From: an uncultured Prevotellaceae bacterium | GTDB taxonomy: Bacteria; Bacteroidota; Bacteroidia; Bacteroidales; Bacteroidaceae | Length of the DNA: 46,619 nucleotides | Assembly (NCBI GenBank): GCA_902792855.1 | Contig: CADBBP010000008.1 | Coordinates: 1 to 46,619, forward strand | Reading direction: 5' to 3' | Part shown: piece after piece, positions 34,120 through 44,225 of the stretch | How positions within the stretch are numbered: the first letter of the stretch is position 1 | Layout: every line of letters starts with the position of its first letter | Made by a program: the position numbers and the translations under genes | The notes under the pieces: generated by a model | Database searches by the model: none | What the model saw: the letters and a program-made list of their open reading frames with translations, nothing else | What the model was told of the DNA's origin: nothing

Positions 34120-37100
34120 CATCGCTCGCCTCCGCTTTTCCATTGTTTTGTTGTTTTGTTGTGTGCATTGGACTGTTGCACGGGCTTCACTTCAGGAAGG
34201 TACATGGTATTTGAAAAACAAGTCCACGACTACATATCTCAATGCCGGAGGGTTGTGGGGTACGCAAGCCGTATTGAGTACACATGCCGTTCCGTTTGAA
34301 CTGAAGAAAGCCACAAATGGGAAATGGTTTGTTTATACTGGCTTTTCAAAGGAGAGCGATGGCTGTCTTGGTCTCACCGCCGACGGGCTGTTTCTCGACT
34401 GCCCTTGCCAGGAGTGGGACATTGAGGAAAAAACAGATGGATGCATCCTCTTGAACAATCCCTTTGGAGGTTACGTCGGGGCTGACGGCACGGGCGTAGT
34501 GGCCACCAATTTAACGGATGGCAGTAGTGATGCTGCTCATTGGCAATTGCTCACCCATGCACAATTGCTCACCGAATTGCTGAATGCCGCACCCTCCTCT
34601 CCCAAGGATGCAACTTTTCTCATCTCCAATCCTCGTTTCGACCGCAATAATGACCAAGGCAAATGGGAGGGGAGCTCTTTTGGTGTAGGAGGGGAAGTCG
34701 GTGCTAATGGCAATGGCAACTTTTGTGCCGAAGTATGGAACAACAATTTTGATGTTTTCCAAACCTTGAAGCACGTCCCCAATGGCCGATACCAACTCAC
34801 CGTGCAAGGGTTCTACCGATACAACAACACCAATAACAACACCAACAGTGTTGCTGTGCAAACCCACCGAAGAGGGACGGAGCAACTTCTGTCACAACTT
34901 TATGCCAACGATGAAGCAGTAGCTCTGATGAGCATAGTTTCAGAGCGCGACAACATGAGACAGATGGGACTTCCCGGCTCCAATTCCGACCTGCCTTTCT
35001 CCATGACAGAGGCTTCCAATGCTTTCACCGCACAACTTTACACTGCCAACAGGCTGGAAGTGACGGTGACCAACCATCAACTTACCATTGGCATCAAAAA
35101 AACACAAAAAGATGGCTGCGACTGGACAGTCTGGGACAATTTCCAACTCACTTTGTTGGAGGCTGGTGACAATAGCGACTATGATGTGAACAATACAGGA
35201 ACCGATGTCTCAGAATACGATGATGTCACCCCAGACAATCCCTTGGACATGACCTCGCGTATTGTCAACCCACAATTCGACAGTGCTTCGGGATGGACTG
35301 GCTCACCTGTCATCGGTGGTGCTTCCAACAATCTCAATGCAGAGAAATACAACACGACTTTTGACGTTTACCAAACCTTGTATGATATGCCCAACGGTTG
35401 GTATTGTCTTAAGGCACAAGGATTTTATCGATATGGTGACTACCACGAAGAGCAACATAAATCATATTATGGTGGAGGATGGACGGAGAATGACGCCAAC
35501 AATATGTATGCCATGTACACCATTCCCTATGCCGTCATTAGTCGAAAGGAAGGATTTGAGAAACATCTGGCTGAACTTTACGCCAACCAGGTGGCTATGG
35601 GATTGCCGTCGCCTTTCGACTACTCACATGAGGAAGCAACGTACGCCGACGATTATCACACAGAGCTGGGATGGGTTACCGATACACAACGTGGAGCTTC
35701 CGAAGCTTTTAGCAATGGTGAATACCCTGTGGAACTACTCGTACCGGTGACTGACAACACACTACGGATAGGCGTAAGGAAATCATTGGGATACAAATAC
35801 GACTGGGCCTGTTGGGACAATTTCCAACTCCTGTATCTGGGCAAGCAAGACCTTGTGTATGCCGACCATGTACAACTCAGTTCCCAAACCTTGCATATGG
35901 TTCCTTGGCAGAAATATCAGATGCATGGAACGGTCATGCCTGTTAATGCTTCTGATAACACGCTCACCTGGAAGTCCAGCAATACCAGCGTGGTTGAAGT
36001 GGACGACAAAGGAATGCTCTTCGCCAAAGCCATTGGCACAGCAAAGGTCACGGCAAAAGCCAATGGCTCAGACAATGGTGATGCCACAACCTCTGTCACT
36101 GTCATTGTAGAAAATGGGGAAGCTAATATAAAAGAATTGGTCATCAATGAGATACAAGTGTCCAATCTCGATATGTTCCTTGACCCATCTGGTAATTATG
36201 GGGGATATGTGGAACTTTACAACCCTACCGAGCAAGGTGTGTCGCTAAGAAACCTTTATGTCAGTGACGACAGCTCTAATCTACTCAAATGCCGACTTAC
36301 CTCAAAAAGTGGAGCTGTGCCTGCCAAAGGCTTTGCCCTCGTGTGGTTCGACCATCGCGACACCTATGACGGACAGGTGGACTTCAAACTCGACATGGAT
36401 GGTGGGATAATCTATCTTAGTGATGCTGGTGGCAATGTCATAGCTTCTCAGGAATATCCTCCGGCCATTAGCCGAACATCCTTTGCACGCACTACCGATG
36501 GCAGCGGCCCTTGGGCGGTCACTGCTTATCCCACTCCAGGAGAAACCAATGCTGGCAGCCGTGAATTTGTGGATGCTTCATTCGCTCCTCGTCTTCCAAA
36601 ACCAGTCACAAGTCAAGAATCGCGACTCTTCACCGTGAAGCTGTTGGTGAGTGTGGATATTCCCGACGGGGCGACGCTCCGCTATACCCTCGATGGTACA
36701 ATACCCACGGAAGAGCGTGGCTTTGTGAGTGCTGACGGCCTTTTCACCATCAGCCAAACCACCATCCTGCGCCTGCGCTTTTTCAAGCATGGCATGCTTC
36801 CCAGTCCCGTGAAGACGTGTTCATACATCTACGATGACAAGCATTACATGCTGCCTGTCCTTTCCGTCACTGCCGCACCAGAAGACTTCTATGATGATGA
36901 AAAAGGTGTCTTCGTCACTGGCACACAGGGTGTGACTGGAGCAGGAATTAATTTCAAGTGCAACTGGAACATGGATTGGGAGCGAGCAGTCAATTTCGAC
37001 TACATCGCCAGTGACAATGCCGAAACCTATAGCCAGGAAGTCTCACTGTCGAGATTTGGAGGATGGAGCCGCTCTTGGTACCCATACAATTTCAAACTCG

Positions 37101-39775
37101 TGGCGAAAAAGGAATATGAAGGACTCAACTTCGTGGCACATCCCTTCTTTGGCAACAAACCCTATTTGAAACAAAAGGCCTTGCAAGTTCGCAACGGAGG
37201 CAACGACTTGCTATGCCGTATCAAGGATGCGTCTTTGCAGCAAATCATCATTACCAGCGGGTTCCATCTTGACTGTCAAGACTATTTGCCAGTGCACAGC
37301 TTCATCAATGGAAAATACCAAGGCATGCTCAATTTGCGAGAACCGAGCAACAAGCATTTCGCGTATGCCAACTATGGTATCGACACCGACTTAATGGACC
37401 AGATGGAACTGGGTGGAGGAATAGACATGAAAGTGGGCACTGCCGACACCTTCAACAAATGGAGGGATTTGTCGGCCAACGCTTCCGACGACAACACCTA
37501 TCAGCAAATATGCAACATGGTGGACATCGATGAATTTGCCAACTATATGGCTACCCAACTCTTCCTCGGAGGCGACGATTGGCCAAGCAACAATTGCAAA
37601 GCCTTCAAGGGGAACGATGGGAAATTCCACATAGTCCTTTTCGACATTGACCAAGCTCTCCGCTATGATGCTTATGCCTTCACGCACCTGATGAACAATA
37701 GTGGATGTCCATTGGTGGAAATATTTCTCAACATGCTGAAAAACGACACTTTCCGCAAACAGTTCATCGACGCCTATTGCCTGGTGGGAGGAAGTGTTTT
37801 CGAACCCGGTAGATGCAATGAAATCATCAATCGGATGAGCGATGAGATGAACCCCGCCTTGGCTTTGGAAGGCCTGTCAACAGAACCCACCGCTTCATAC
37901 GTCAAGGCTGTGCTCACCGACACGAGGCGGAACACCATGATGGATGCCTTGGCTGCTTGGGAGCCGGTACGCATTCATGAGCCGGGACAGCGTGTGAAAC
38001 TTTCATCCAACATGGAGGAGGCGCGGCTGCAGGTGAACGGCTTGGAAGTGCCAACAGGAAAGTTCGATGGTACTTTATTCTCGCCTATCATTCTTAAAGC
38101 TACTGCTCCAGAGGGCTTCGAGTTCAAAGGTTGGGCTGACGCACAGGGTACCATCCTTTCTTCTGATGAGGAATACGACATCTCCGGTCTTGGTGCGCTT
38201 ACCCTTGTGGCTGCTTTTGAGCGACTTGCCACCGATGAAGAACTGATACACGCTGTTGCCATGCCTATCAAGGTGAACGAGGTGAGTGCTGGAAACAGTG
38301 TCTTCATCAACGATTGGATGAATAAAAATGACTGGATTGAACTCTACAACAATACCGACGTAGCCCTTGATGTGCCAGAAGGCAACGGTGTGTTGAACAC
38401 CATCATTCCGGCAGGTGGCCATTTGATTGTCTGGGCTGACAAATTGGAAAGCATTTCACAACTGCACGCCAATTTCAAATTGTCCAATACGGATGGGAGC
38501 ATGGTGTTGGTGAGCGGCAGCGACCTGTTCGTTGCACGCAACCGTGACTATTTCGAGCAGCACCCAGCCTTGGGCGCTTTTGTTGATGGCATTACCTATA
38601 CGGCTCATAGAGGAGACCAGTCGGTGGGAAGACATCCAGACGGAGGTCGTTTCTTCTACAAGATGTGGCGCCCCACCATCGAGCAGGCCAATACTCTGCT
38701 CTCAGCCGACTCCTTGGTGGGAGAAGACCAAAATCTCATGCTCACCGACAATCTTTTCACCCTTCAACTGAAGTCAGGTTGGAACTGGGTGTCGCATATC
38801 ATCTCCACGCCCATCAGCGTGGACCAGCTCCCGAAACAGGCAAAACGAGTGACCAGCCAGACAAAGGATGCTTTTCGCGATGACGCTCTCGGAATGGTTG
38901 GTTCGCTCAAGACTTTGGAGGCCGGTGCACTCTATAAAGTGTTGATGCAGAAGGATGGCAGCTTCACAAGTACGGAGCAGCCTTGCAAAAGCGACATGCC
39001 GATTACCTTGCGACCCGGGTGGAACTGGGTGGGGTACCCGGTGGACGGAGCGCAACCCGTAGCAGCGGCCCTGGCAGACTATTCCGCCGATGAGGGCGAC
39101 CAACTTATGGGGCAGGACGGCTTTGCTGTTTTCGACAACGGAAACTGGGTCGGCACACTCTCCTCTATGGAAACAGGAAAAGGCTACATGCTACACTCCA
39201 ATCGAGCCAAGATTCTTAGGTTTGTCGCTCCTACGGTGAAATTGAATGTCAATAGGGCCGGCATTCGTGGCAGGAACGTGCAAAACTATGGTATCGACAA
39301 GTATGCACACCCCAACGTCATGGGAGTAATCGCCTCCTTGGAAATGGATGGAGAGCAAGTGGATGCCGACCGCTTCACCATTCTCGCTTTCTCTTCTAAT
39401 GAGTGCCGTGGCATTGGCAAATATGTGGGTGACAACATTTTCCTCACTATCTATGGCGAGGGAGGCGAAACGCTGGATTTCAAAGCTTTGGACAATAGCG
39501 AGGGTGTTGCATATTCCATCCATGAGACGATGTCATTCCAAGCGGGCGTGGAAGGGACCATGTCTGCACCACTCCTGCTTACCATTGGCGAAGAAACAGA
39601 CGGTGTCCTTCCTGCCAACCATGGTAAAACGGCGTCAGAAAATTTGGCCAGAACCGTTGAGGGTTACTACAGCCTTAGTGGGGTACGGTGTGCCTCAAGA
39701 GTAGTTAATTTGTCATCAGGTATGTACCTTGTGAAGTATTCCGATGGCTCGTGTCGAAAAATCCATGTCAAATAA
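34112..39775 (+). CDS. Very large secreted CotH-kinase / LTD-domain surface protein
   Basis: The ATG at 34112 (MNSIARLRFSIVLLFCC) gives a good signal peptide and 1887 residues; the frame is open to 34046 but that start lacks a signal. Order of parts: a ricin-like N-terminus (WYLKNKSTTTYLNAGG); two tandem, similar beta-sandwich domains (about 170-350 and 380-575; each with NP-x-FD, a FDV-Y/F-QTL core, NG-x-Y, Q-GFYRY and ending DW-x-x-WDNFQL); a Big_2-like Ig domain (about 585-670); a lamin-tail (LTD) domain (near 675); a chitobiase-C-like YTLDGTIPT segment (near 857); a CotH kinase domain (about 940-1280; QVRNGGND, NGKYQGMLNLREPSNK, LFLGGDDWPSNNCK, FHIVLFDIDQALRYD); a second LTD (near 1387); two GWNWV repeats; and a type IX-like tail. 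CotH proteins phosphorylate proteins in spore formers; the target here is unknown. Confidence 0.88.
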   Translation: MNSIARLRFSIVLLFCCVHWTVARASLQEGTWYLKNKSTTTYLNAGGLWGTQAVLSTHAVPFELKKATNGKWFVYTGFSKESDGCLGLTADGLFLDCPCQEWDIEEKTDGCILLNNPFGGYVGADGTGVVATNLTDGSSDAAHWQLLTHAQLLTELLNAAPSSPKDATFLISNPRFDRNNDQGKWEGSSFGVGGEVGANGNGNFCAEVWNNNFDVFQTLKHVPNGRYQLTVQGFYRYNNTNNNTNSVAVQTHRRGTEQLLSQLYANDEAVALMSIVSERDNMRQMGLPGSNSDLPFSMTEASNAFTAQLYTANRLEVTVTNHQLTIGIKKTQKDGCDWTVWDNFQLTLLEAGDNSDYDVNNTGTDVSEYDDVTPDNPLDMTSRIVNPQFDSASGWTGSPVIGGASNNLNAEKYNTTFDVYQTLYDMPNGWYCLKAQGFYRYGDYHEEQHKSYYGGGWTENDANNMYAMYTIPYAVISRKEGFEKHLAELYANQVAMGLPSPFDYSHEEATYADDYHTELGWVTDTQRGASEAFSNGEYPVELLVPVTDNTLRIGVRKSLGYKYDWACWDNFQLLYLGKQDLVYADHVQLSSQTLHMVPWQKYQMHGTVMPVNASDNTLTWKSSNTSVVEVDDKGMLFAKAIGTAKVTAKANGSDNGDATTSVTVIVENGEANIKELVINEIQVSNLDMFLDPSGNYGGYVELYNPTEQGVSLRNLYVSDDSSNLLKCRLTSKSGAVPAKGFALVWFDHRDTYDGQVDFKLDMDGGIIYLSDAGGNVIASQEYPPAISRTSFARTTDGSGPWAVTAYPTPGETNAGSREFVDASFAPRLPKPVTSQESRLFTVKLLVSVDIPDGATLRYTLDGTIPTEERGFVSADGLFTISQTTILRLRFFKHGMLPSPVKTCSYIYDDKHYMLPVLSVTAAPEDFYDDEKGVFVTGTQGVTGAGINFKCNWNMDWERAVNFDYIASDNAETYSQEVSLSRFGGWSRSWYPYNFKLVAKKEYEGLNFVAHPFFGNKPYLKQKALQVRNGGNDLLCRIKDASLQQIIITSGFHLDCQDYLPVHSFINGKYQGMLNLREPSNKHFAYANYGIDTDLMDQMELGGGIDMKVGTADTFNKWRDLSANASDDNTYQQICNMVDIDEFANYMATQLFLGGDDWPSNNCKAFKGNDGKFHIVLFDIDQALRYDAYAFTHLMNNSGCPLVEIFLNMLKNDTFRKQFIDAYCLVGGSVFEPGRCNEIINRMSDEMNPALALEGLSTEPTASYVKAVLTDTRRNTMMDALAAWEPVRIHEPGQRVKLSSNMEEARLQVNGLEVPTGKFDGTLFSPIILKATAPEGFEFKGWADAQGTILSSDEEYDISGLGALTLVAAFERLATDEELIHAVAMPIKVNEVSAGNSVFINDWMNKNDWIELYNNTDVALDVPEGNGVLNTIIPAGGHLIVWADKLESISQLHANFKLSNTDGSMVLVSGSDLFVARNRDYFEQHPALGAFVDGITYTAHRGDQSVGRHPDGGRFFYKMWRPTIEQANTLLSADSLVGEDQNLMLTDNLFTLQLKSGWNWVSHIISTPISVDQLPKQAKRVTSQTKDAFRDDALGMVGSLKTLEAGALYKVLMQKDGSFTSTEQPCKSDMPITLRPGWNWVGYPVDGAQPVAAALADYSADEGDQLMGQDGFAVFDNGNWVGTLSSMETGKGYMLHSNRAKILRFVAPTVKLNVNRAGIRGRNVQNYGIDKYAHPNVMGVIASLEMDGEQVDADRFTILAFSSNECRGIGKYVGDNIFLTIYGEGGETLDFKALDNSEGVAYSIHETMSFQAGVEGTMSAPLLLTIGEETDGVLPANHGKTASENLARTVEGYYSLSGVRCASRVVNLSSGMYLVKYSDGSCRKIHVK

Positions 39776-39785
39776 TCGAAAAGCC

Positions 39786-41441
39786 ATGAAAAGAATAATC
39801 TTTCTCCTTTGTTGTCAAGTTATGGCAATGGTTGGGCATGCCCAAGGTGTTGTGGAAGTGCGTTTCAATGGTGAAAGCGTGGAGGTGAACGTACCCAGCG
39901 ATGTGCAAGGTGTCACTTGGACGGCATCGGGCGCACATGTGACCATCACATCGTCCACCACCACTACAGAATATACCTACGCCCTTTCCGGAGAATCCGA
40001 CAATGGTTCGCTCGTGTTGAACGGCTCATACAAACTCACTCTCGAACTGCGTGGACTGCAGCTTACCAATGCCAGTAATGGTGCGGCCATCGACATCGAG
40101 TGTGGCAAACGCATCGCCGTGGTGCTGGCCGATGGAACCAATAACACGCTGACCGACGCCCCGACTGGAACGCAGAAAGCCGCGTTGTATTTCAAAGGAC
40201 ATCCTGAATTCAAGGGAGCCGGCACGCTCAATGTGACGGGCAGGCTGAAACATGCCATCTCAGCCAAGGAATACATTGAGCTAAAGAAAACCACTGGGTG
40301 CATCAATATCCTTGGAGCAGTGGGTGACGGCATCCATTGCGGCAAAGGAAAACCCGACGGCGAGAACAATTATTTCTTGATGAACGGCGGAACCGTGGAT
40401 ATTACCCAGGTAGGGGATGACGGCATTGATGCGGATGACTACGGAGCCATACGCATCAATGGAGGTGCATTGGCTGTCAACGTGGGTGATGCCGCCACAG
40501 CATTGAAAGGCGACAGCATAGTAGCTATTGCAGGAGGGGTTGTCTCCTTGGCTGTTTCCGGCGAAGGGAGCAAGGGTATTTGTGCATGCCATACTGTGGA
40601 TGTTGCAGGTGGCGACCTCAGCATCGTTGTTACAGGAAATGGGAGCAAAGCCATCATGGGCGAGAAAGGTGGCGAAGGTGCCACCGTTGCCAACGGTGGC
40701 TTTGTCAGCATCAGTGGTGGAAAAACCATCTTGCATGTTTTGGGTGAAGGGATGGATGATGGAACCGGCAACGTATCCCCATGCGTGGGCATGGCTGCTG
40801 GTAATGACATTTCCTTGAGAGGCGGGGAGGTGACCATTGTAGCTTTGGGAAAGGAGACAACACCCATCGTCGCCGATGCTGCTTATTTAGTAGAAGGATG
40901 CAATCTCTCCATCGAACGCACACCTTGGAAAGCTGACATTTTGGATTGTCCCTACGATATGACGCTGTATGTGGTGGTGGAGGCTGATGGCAGCCGCTTG
41001 GATAACTATGCCAACAAGGCCGTTGGGACGTTTATCGATGGCGTGTGCGTAGGATATGGTGTGTTCGGCACCACCGACTTTGGCACCATCCGTGTGTGGA
41101 GCCATGACACTTCTGCCCGGAAATTGACATTCAAGGTTTACGACTATGAGACGTTGACGGAATATGAGGCGGTGGCCGACAGCGATATCTTCTTCTCCTC
41201 CATGTCACATGCCGGAACACCAGGAAGTCCTGTGGTACTGAACTATCAACCCCATGGGTTGCTGGGAGATGTCAATTTGGATGGTGACGTGAATGTCACG
41301 GATGTCATGTTGATGGTGGACTACATCCTTCTGCATTCCACCAATCATTTCTATCTTCCCAATGCCGACATGGATGACAGCCACGACGTGAATGTGACAG
41401 ACGTGATGTTGGTGGTGGCCATCGTTCTGGGCAACAACTAA
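39786..41441 (+). CDS. Secreted beta-helix carbohydrate-binding-like protein with dockerin-like end
   Basis: ATG 39786 gives a signal peptide (MKRIIFLLCCQVMAMVGHAQ) and 551 residues; the frame is open from 39744 within the CotH gene. The body (about 65-390) resembles the Cthe_2159/DUF4353 family: NGSYKLTLELRGLQLTN, GAAIDIECGKRIAVVLADGTNNTL, ALYFKGHPEFKGAGTLNV, HAISAKEYIELKKTTG, AVGDGIHCGKGKP and GDDGIDADDYGAIRINGG, a right-handed beta-helix rich in calcium-type Asp pairs and linked to binding of acidic plant polysaccharides. The C-terminus has two calcium-loop repeats (GDVNLDGDVNVTDVMLMVDY and ADMDDSHDVNVTDVMLVVAI), the layout of a type I dockerin. It starts 10 bases after the CotH gene stop, so the two are probably one transcript and may act together at the surface. 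Confidence 0.85.
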   Translation: MKRIIFLLCCQVMAMVGHAQGVVEVRFNGESVEVNVPSDVQGVTWTASGAHVTITSSTTTTEYTYALSGESDNGSLVLNGSYKLTLELRGLQLTNASNGAAIDIECGKRIAVVLADGTNNTLTDAPTGTQKAALYFKGHPEFKGAGTLNVTGRLKHAISAKEYIELKKTTGCINILGAVGDGIHCGKGKPDGENNYFLMNGGTVDITQVGDDGIDADDYGAIRINGGALAVNVGDAATALKGDSIVAIAGGVVSLAVSGEGSKGICACHTVDVAGGDLSIVVTGNGSKAIMGEKGGEGATVANGGFVSISGGKTILHVLGEGMDDGTGNVSPCVGMAAGNDISLRGGEVTIVALGKETTPIVADAAYLVEGCNLSIERTPWKADILDCPYDMTLYVVVEADGSRLDNYANKAVGTFIDGVCVGYGVFGTTDFGTIRVWSHDTSARKLTFKVYDYETLTEYEAVADSDIFFSSMSHAGTPGSPVVLNYQPHGLLGDVNLDGDVNVTDVMLMVDYILLHSTNHFYLPNADMDDSHDVNVTDVMLVVAIVLGNN

Positions 41442-41446
41442 AGAGT

Positions 41447-41482
41447 CTCGCCCACCCAAGTCCGGAGATATGGGTGGGCGAG
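41447..41482. terminator. Bidirectional terminator between convergent genes
   Basis: CTCGCCCACCCA (41447-41458) and TGGGTGGGCGAG (41471-41482) form a perfect 12-base-pair stem around a 12-base loop. It lies between the end of the dockerin-like gene and the end of maeB and can serve both strands. Confidence 0.75.
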
Positions 41483-41509
41483 GATTTGTTGCTTGTCGCG
41501 GAATGATTG

Positions 41510-43801
41510 TTATTGGAAATTCCTCTTGATTTTGTCCACGTAGGCATCGATGACGGCCACGGCGGTGATACTCACCACGTCGCGCACGGTACTGCCATAG
41601 TCGGCAAAATGGATGGGCTTGTTCAATCCCATCTGGATGGGGCCTATCACCTCGATGTTGGGTTCCAATGCTTGTATCATCTTGTACGAGGAGCGCGCAC
41701 TGGTGAGGTTGGGGAACACCAAGGTGTTTACATCCATTCCCTTCAAGCGGTTGAAGGGGTAGAGTGTGTCGCGCAATTCCTTGTTGAGGGCGGTGCTGAT
41801 TTGCATCTCGCCATCGATGGGAAGGTCGGGCATTTGCTCGTGAAGTTTGGCCACGGCTTCGCGCACCTTGCGGCTTCCCTCCGACTGGTCGCTGCCGAAA
41901 TTGGAGTGGCTGATGAGTGCGATGCGAGGTTGCTCGTTGAAGAACCTCACCGCTGTGGATGCCAGTTTGGCGATGTCCACCAATTTGTCTGTGTCAGGGT
42001 CGTTGTTGATGAGTGTGTCGGCCACGAAGAGGGTGCCTCGCGGTGAATTGATGATGTGCATGGTACCGAAATTCTCATATTCCGGCCTGACGCCGATGAT
42101 TTCCCTCACCACCTTGAGGGTGTTGGAGTATTTGGTGTAGAGGCCGGTGATGAATGCATCGGCATCGCCCGTCTCCACCATCATCATTCCAAAATAGTTG
42201 CGCTCGAACATCTTGTCATTGGCCTCTTCGAAGGTGTAGCCGTCGCGCTGCCGCTTTTGGGTAAGGATGCGGGCATAACGTTCGCGCCTCTCCGCCTCCC
42301 GGTCGTGGCGCAAATTGACAATCTCTATGCCCTCCAGGTTGAGGTCCAACTGGTCGGCCAGTTTGGTGATGCGTTCGTCGTTGCCTAAGAGGATGGGTTC
42401 GCAGATGCCTTCCGCCTTTGCTTGTACGGCAGCCTTGAGCATGGTAGGATGAATGCCCTCAGCGAAGACCACCCGCTGGGGATGAGCTCTTGCAGTGTCG
42501 TAGAGTTTGCGTGTCACCTTTGTCTGCAGACCCAGCATTTGCTGCAACGAGTTCTTGTATTCCTCCCAGTCGGTGATGACCTTTCGTGCCACTCCGCTTT
42601 CAATGGCAGCTTTGGCTACGGCGGCAGAGACCTCTGTGATGAGGCGTGGGTCAACCGGTTTGGGGATGAAGTAGGATGGGCCGAAGGTGAGGTTGTTCAC
42701 CTTGTACACGTCGTTCACCACGTCGGGTACCGGCTGCTTGGCCAAGTTGGCAATGGCGTGCACGGCAGCCAGTTTCATCTCCTCGTTGATGGCGCGAGCG
42801 TGTACGTCGAGTGCACCTCTGAAGATATATGGAAAGCCGATGACATTGTTGATTTGGTTGGGATAGTCCGAACGCCCGGTGGACATGAGCACGTCGGGCC
42901 GTGAAGCCATGGCATCCTCGTATGAGATTTCGGGGATGGGGTTGGCCAGGGCGAAGACGATGGGGTCTTTTGCCATGGAGCGCACCATGTCCTTGGTGAG
43001 GATGTTGCCTTTGGAAAGACCCACAAAGACGTCAGCGTCTTTCACGGCTTCCTCCAAGGTGTGGACGTCTGTTCGGTCGGTGGCGAAGAAACGTTTCTGG
43101 TCGTTGAGGTTTTCCCGGTCGCTGGTGATGACACCTTTGGAGTCGAGCATGAGGATGTTCTCCTTGCGAGCACCCAAAGCCATGTAGAGCTTGGTGCAGG
43201 AGATGGCGGCTGCCCCGGCACCATTGACAACGATGCGCACCTTTGAGATGTCTTTGCCATTCACTTCCAATGCGTTTTTCAATCCGGCGGCGGAGATGAT
43301 GGCTGTGCCGTGCTGGTCGTCGTGCATGACGGGGATGTCGAGCGTGCGTTTCAGGCGTTCCTCAATGTAGAAACATTCAGGAGCCTTGATGTCTTCCAAG
43401 TTGATGCCTCCAAAGGTGGGTGCGATGCGCTCCACGGCTTCGCAGAATTTCTCAGGGTCTTTCTCTGCCACTTCGATGTCGAAAACGTCGATGCCGCCGT
43501 AAATCTTGAAGAGCAAGCCCTTGCCCTCCATGACGGGTTTGCCGCTCAGTGCGCCGATGTCACCAAGGCCGAGTACCGCAGTACCGTTGCTGATGACGGC
43601 CACCAAGTTGCCTTTGTCTGTGTATTTGTAAGCTTCGTTGGGGTCTTTTTCTATTTCCTGGCATGGAAATGCCACGCCAGGCGAATAGGCCAGGCTAAGG
43701 TCTGTTTGTGTGCGGTAAGGTTTGGTGGGTGTCACCTCAATTTTTCCCGGACGTCCGCTCTTGTGGTATTCCAAGGCGGCTTCTTTTGTGATTTTTACCA
43801 T
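41510..43801 (-). CDS. maeB: NADP-dependent malic enzyme with phosphotransacetylase-like domain
   Basis: 763 residues from ATG 43801 ([23 protein letters not shown]). The frame is open to 43864, but that lies in the -7 box. Residues 1-430 are malic enzyme: [80 protein letters not shown] and [15 protein letters not shown]. Residues 440-763 resemble phosphotransacetylase: [56 protein letters not shown] and [31 protein letters not shown]. The enzyme decarboxylates malate to pyruvate and makes NADPH; in the fusion the C-terminal part is regarded as regulatory (acetyl-CoA sensing in E. coli MaeB). It is cytoplasmic, and transcribed away from the 85-base repeats. Confidence 0.95.
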   Translation of the reverse strand: MVKITKEAALEYHKSGRPGKIEVTPTKPYRTQTDLSLAYSPGVAFPCQEIEKDPNEAYKYTDKGNLVAVISNGTAVLGLGDIGALSGKPVMEGKGLLFKIYGGIDVFDIEVAEKDPEKFCEAVERIAPTFGGINLEDIKAPECFYIEERLKRTLDIPVMHDDQHGTAIISAAGLKNALEVNGKDISKVRIVVNGAGAAAISCTKLYMALGARKENILMLDSKGVITSDRENLNDQKRFFATDRTDVHTLEEAVKDADVFVGLSKGNILTKDMVRSMAKDPIVFALANPIPEISYEDAMASRPDVLMSTGRSDYPNQINNVIGFPYIFRGALDVHARAINEEMKLAAVHAIANLAKQPVPDVVNDVYKVNNLTFGPSYFIPKPVDPRLITEVSAAVAKAAIESGVARKVITDWEEYKNSLQQMLGLQTKVTRKLYDTARAHPQRVVFAEGIHPTMLKAAVQAKAEGICEPILLGNDERITKLADQLDLNLEGIEIVNLRHDREAERRERYARILTQKRQRDGYTFEEANDKMFERNYFGMMMVETGDADAFITGLYTKYSNTLKVVREIIGVRPEYENFGTMHIINSPRGTLFVADTLINNDPDTDKLVDIAKLASTAVRFFNEQPRIALISHSNFGSDQSEGSRKVREAVAKLHEQMPDLPIDGEMQISTALNKELRDTLYPFNRLKGMDVNTLVFPNLTSARSSYKMIQALEPNIEVIGPIQMGLNKPIHFADYGSTVRDVVSITAVAVIDAYVDKIKRNFQ

Positions 43802-43861
43802 ATTTGTACCTATTAAAGTGATGATTTGATGCAACCGAAATGTATTTTGCAAAATAAGTTG

Positions 43862-43869
43862 CAAAGTTA
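43862..43869 (-). promoter_or_regulatory. -7 element of maeB
   Basis: The minus strand reads TAACTTTG followed by C, an exact -7 match, about 60 bases before the maeB ATG. Identical TAACTTTG copies recur at 43947-43954 and 44032-44039 inside the 85-base repeats. No TTG lies at 19-21 bases. Confidence 0.55.
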
Positions 43870-44120
43870 CGAATAAACGAGTGAAAAGTGAAAGAAAAGT
43901 TTGCTTTTCTTTATTCTTTTCCGAGTGGCAGTAACTTCGGCGAAGCCAAAGTTACGAATAAACGAGTGAAAAGTGAAAGGAAAGCTTGTTTTTCTTTTCA
44001 CTTTTCCGAGTGGCAGTAACTTCGGCGAAGCCAAAGTTACGAATAAACGAGTGAAAAGTGAAAGGAAAGATTGTTTTTCTTTGTTCTTTTCCGAGTGGCA
44101 GTAACTTCGGTGAAGCCAAA
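43866..44120. repeat. Three tandem 85-base repeats between maeB and tetR
   Basis: Units at 43866-43950, 43951-44035 and 44036-44120, exact period 85, with a few substitutions. Each unit reads GTTACGAATAAACGAG, then an inverted pair of GTGAAAAGTGAAAG-like arms around a T-rich loop, then CCGAGTGGCA and the hairpin GTAACTTCGGC-GAA-GCCAAAGTTAC, whose right arm runs into the next unit. A broken fourth start (TTACGATATA) follows at 44121. The array fills most of the divergent gap between maeB and the TetR gene (43802-44225); no gene is seen in it. Confidence 0.93.
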
Positions 44121-44184
44121 TTACGATATAATCATCGTGAAAAGGCCACTCCTTTCGAAAAAGAGACGAAAAACTGCTTTTTAT

Positions 44185-44215
44185 TTTGAAGTTTTCAGAA
44201 AAAGTGCTAATTTTG
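44185..44215 (+). promoter_or_regulatory. Promoter of the TetR-family gene
   Basis: TTTG (44185-44188), 19 bases, then TAATTTTG (44208-44215), an exact match. Transcription should start near 44222, only four bases before the first ATG (44226); the second in-frame ATG at 44247 would give a 25-base leader. Confidence 0.7.
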
Positions 44216-44225
44216 CGATTCTTAC

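Noticed and set aside
43866-44120. CRISPR array
   Set aside because: The units are continuous 85-base tandem copies with no unique spacers between them, and no cas genes are present.
2399-44120. Shared origin of the 78-base Rhs insert and the 85-base repeats
   Set aside because: Both contain TTTGGCTTnGC-like and GAAAAAG-like stretches and hairpins, but beyond these short strings they do not align, so a common family cannot be supported by eye.
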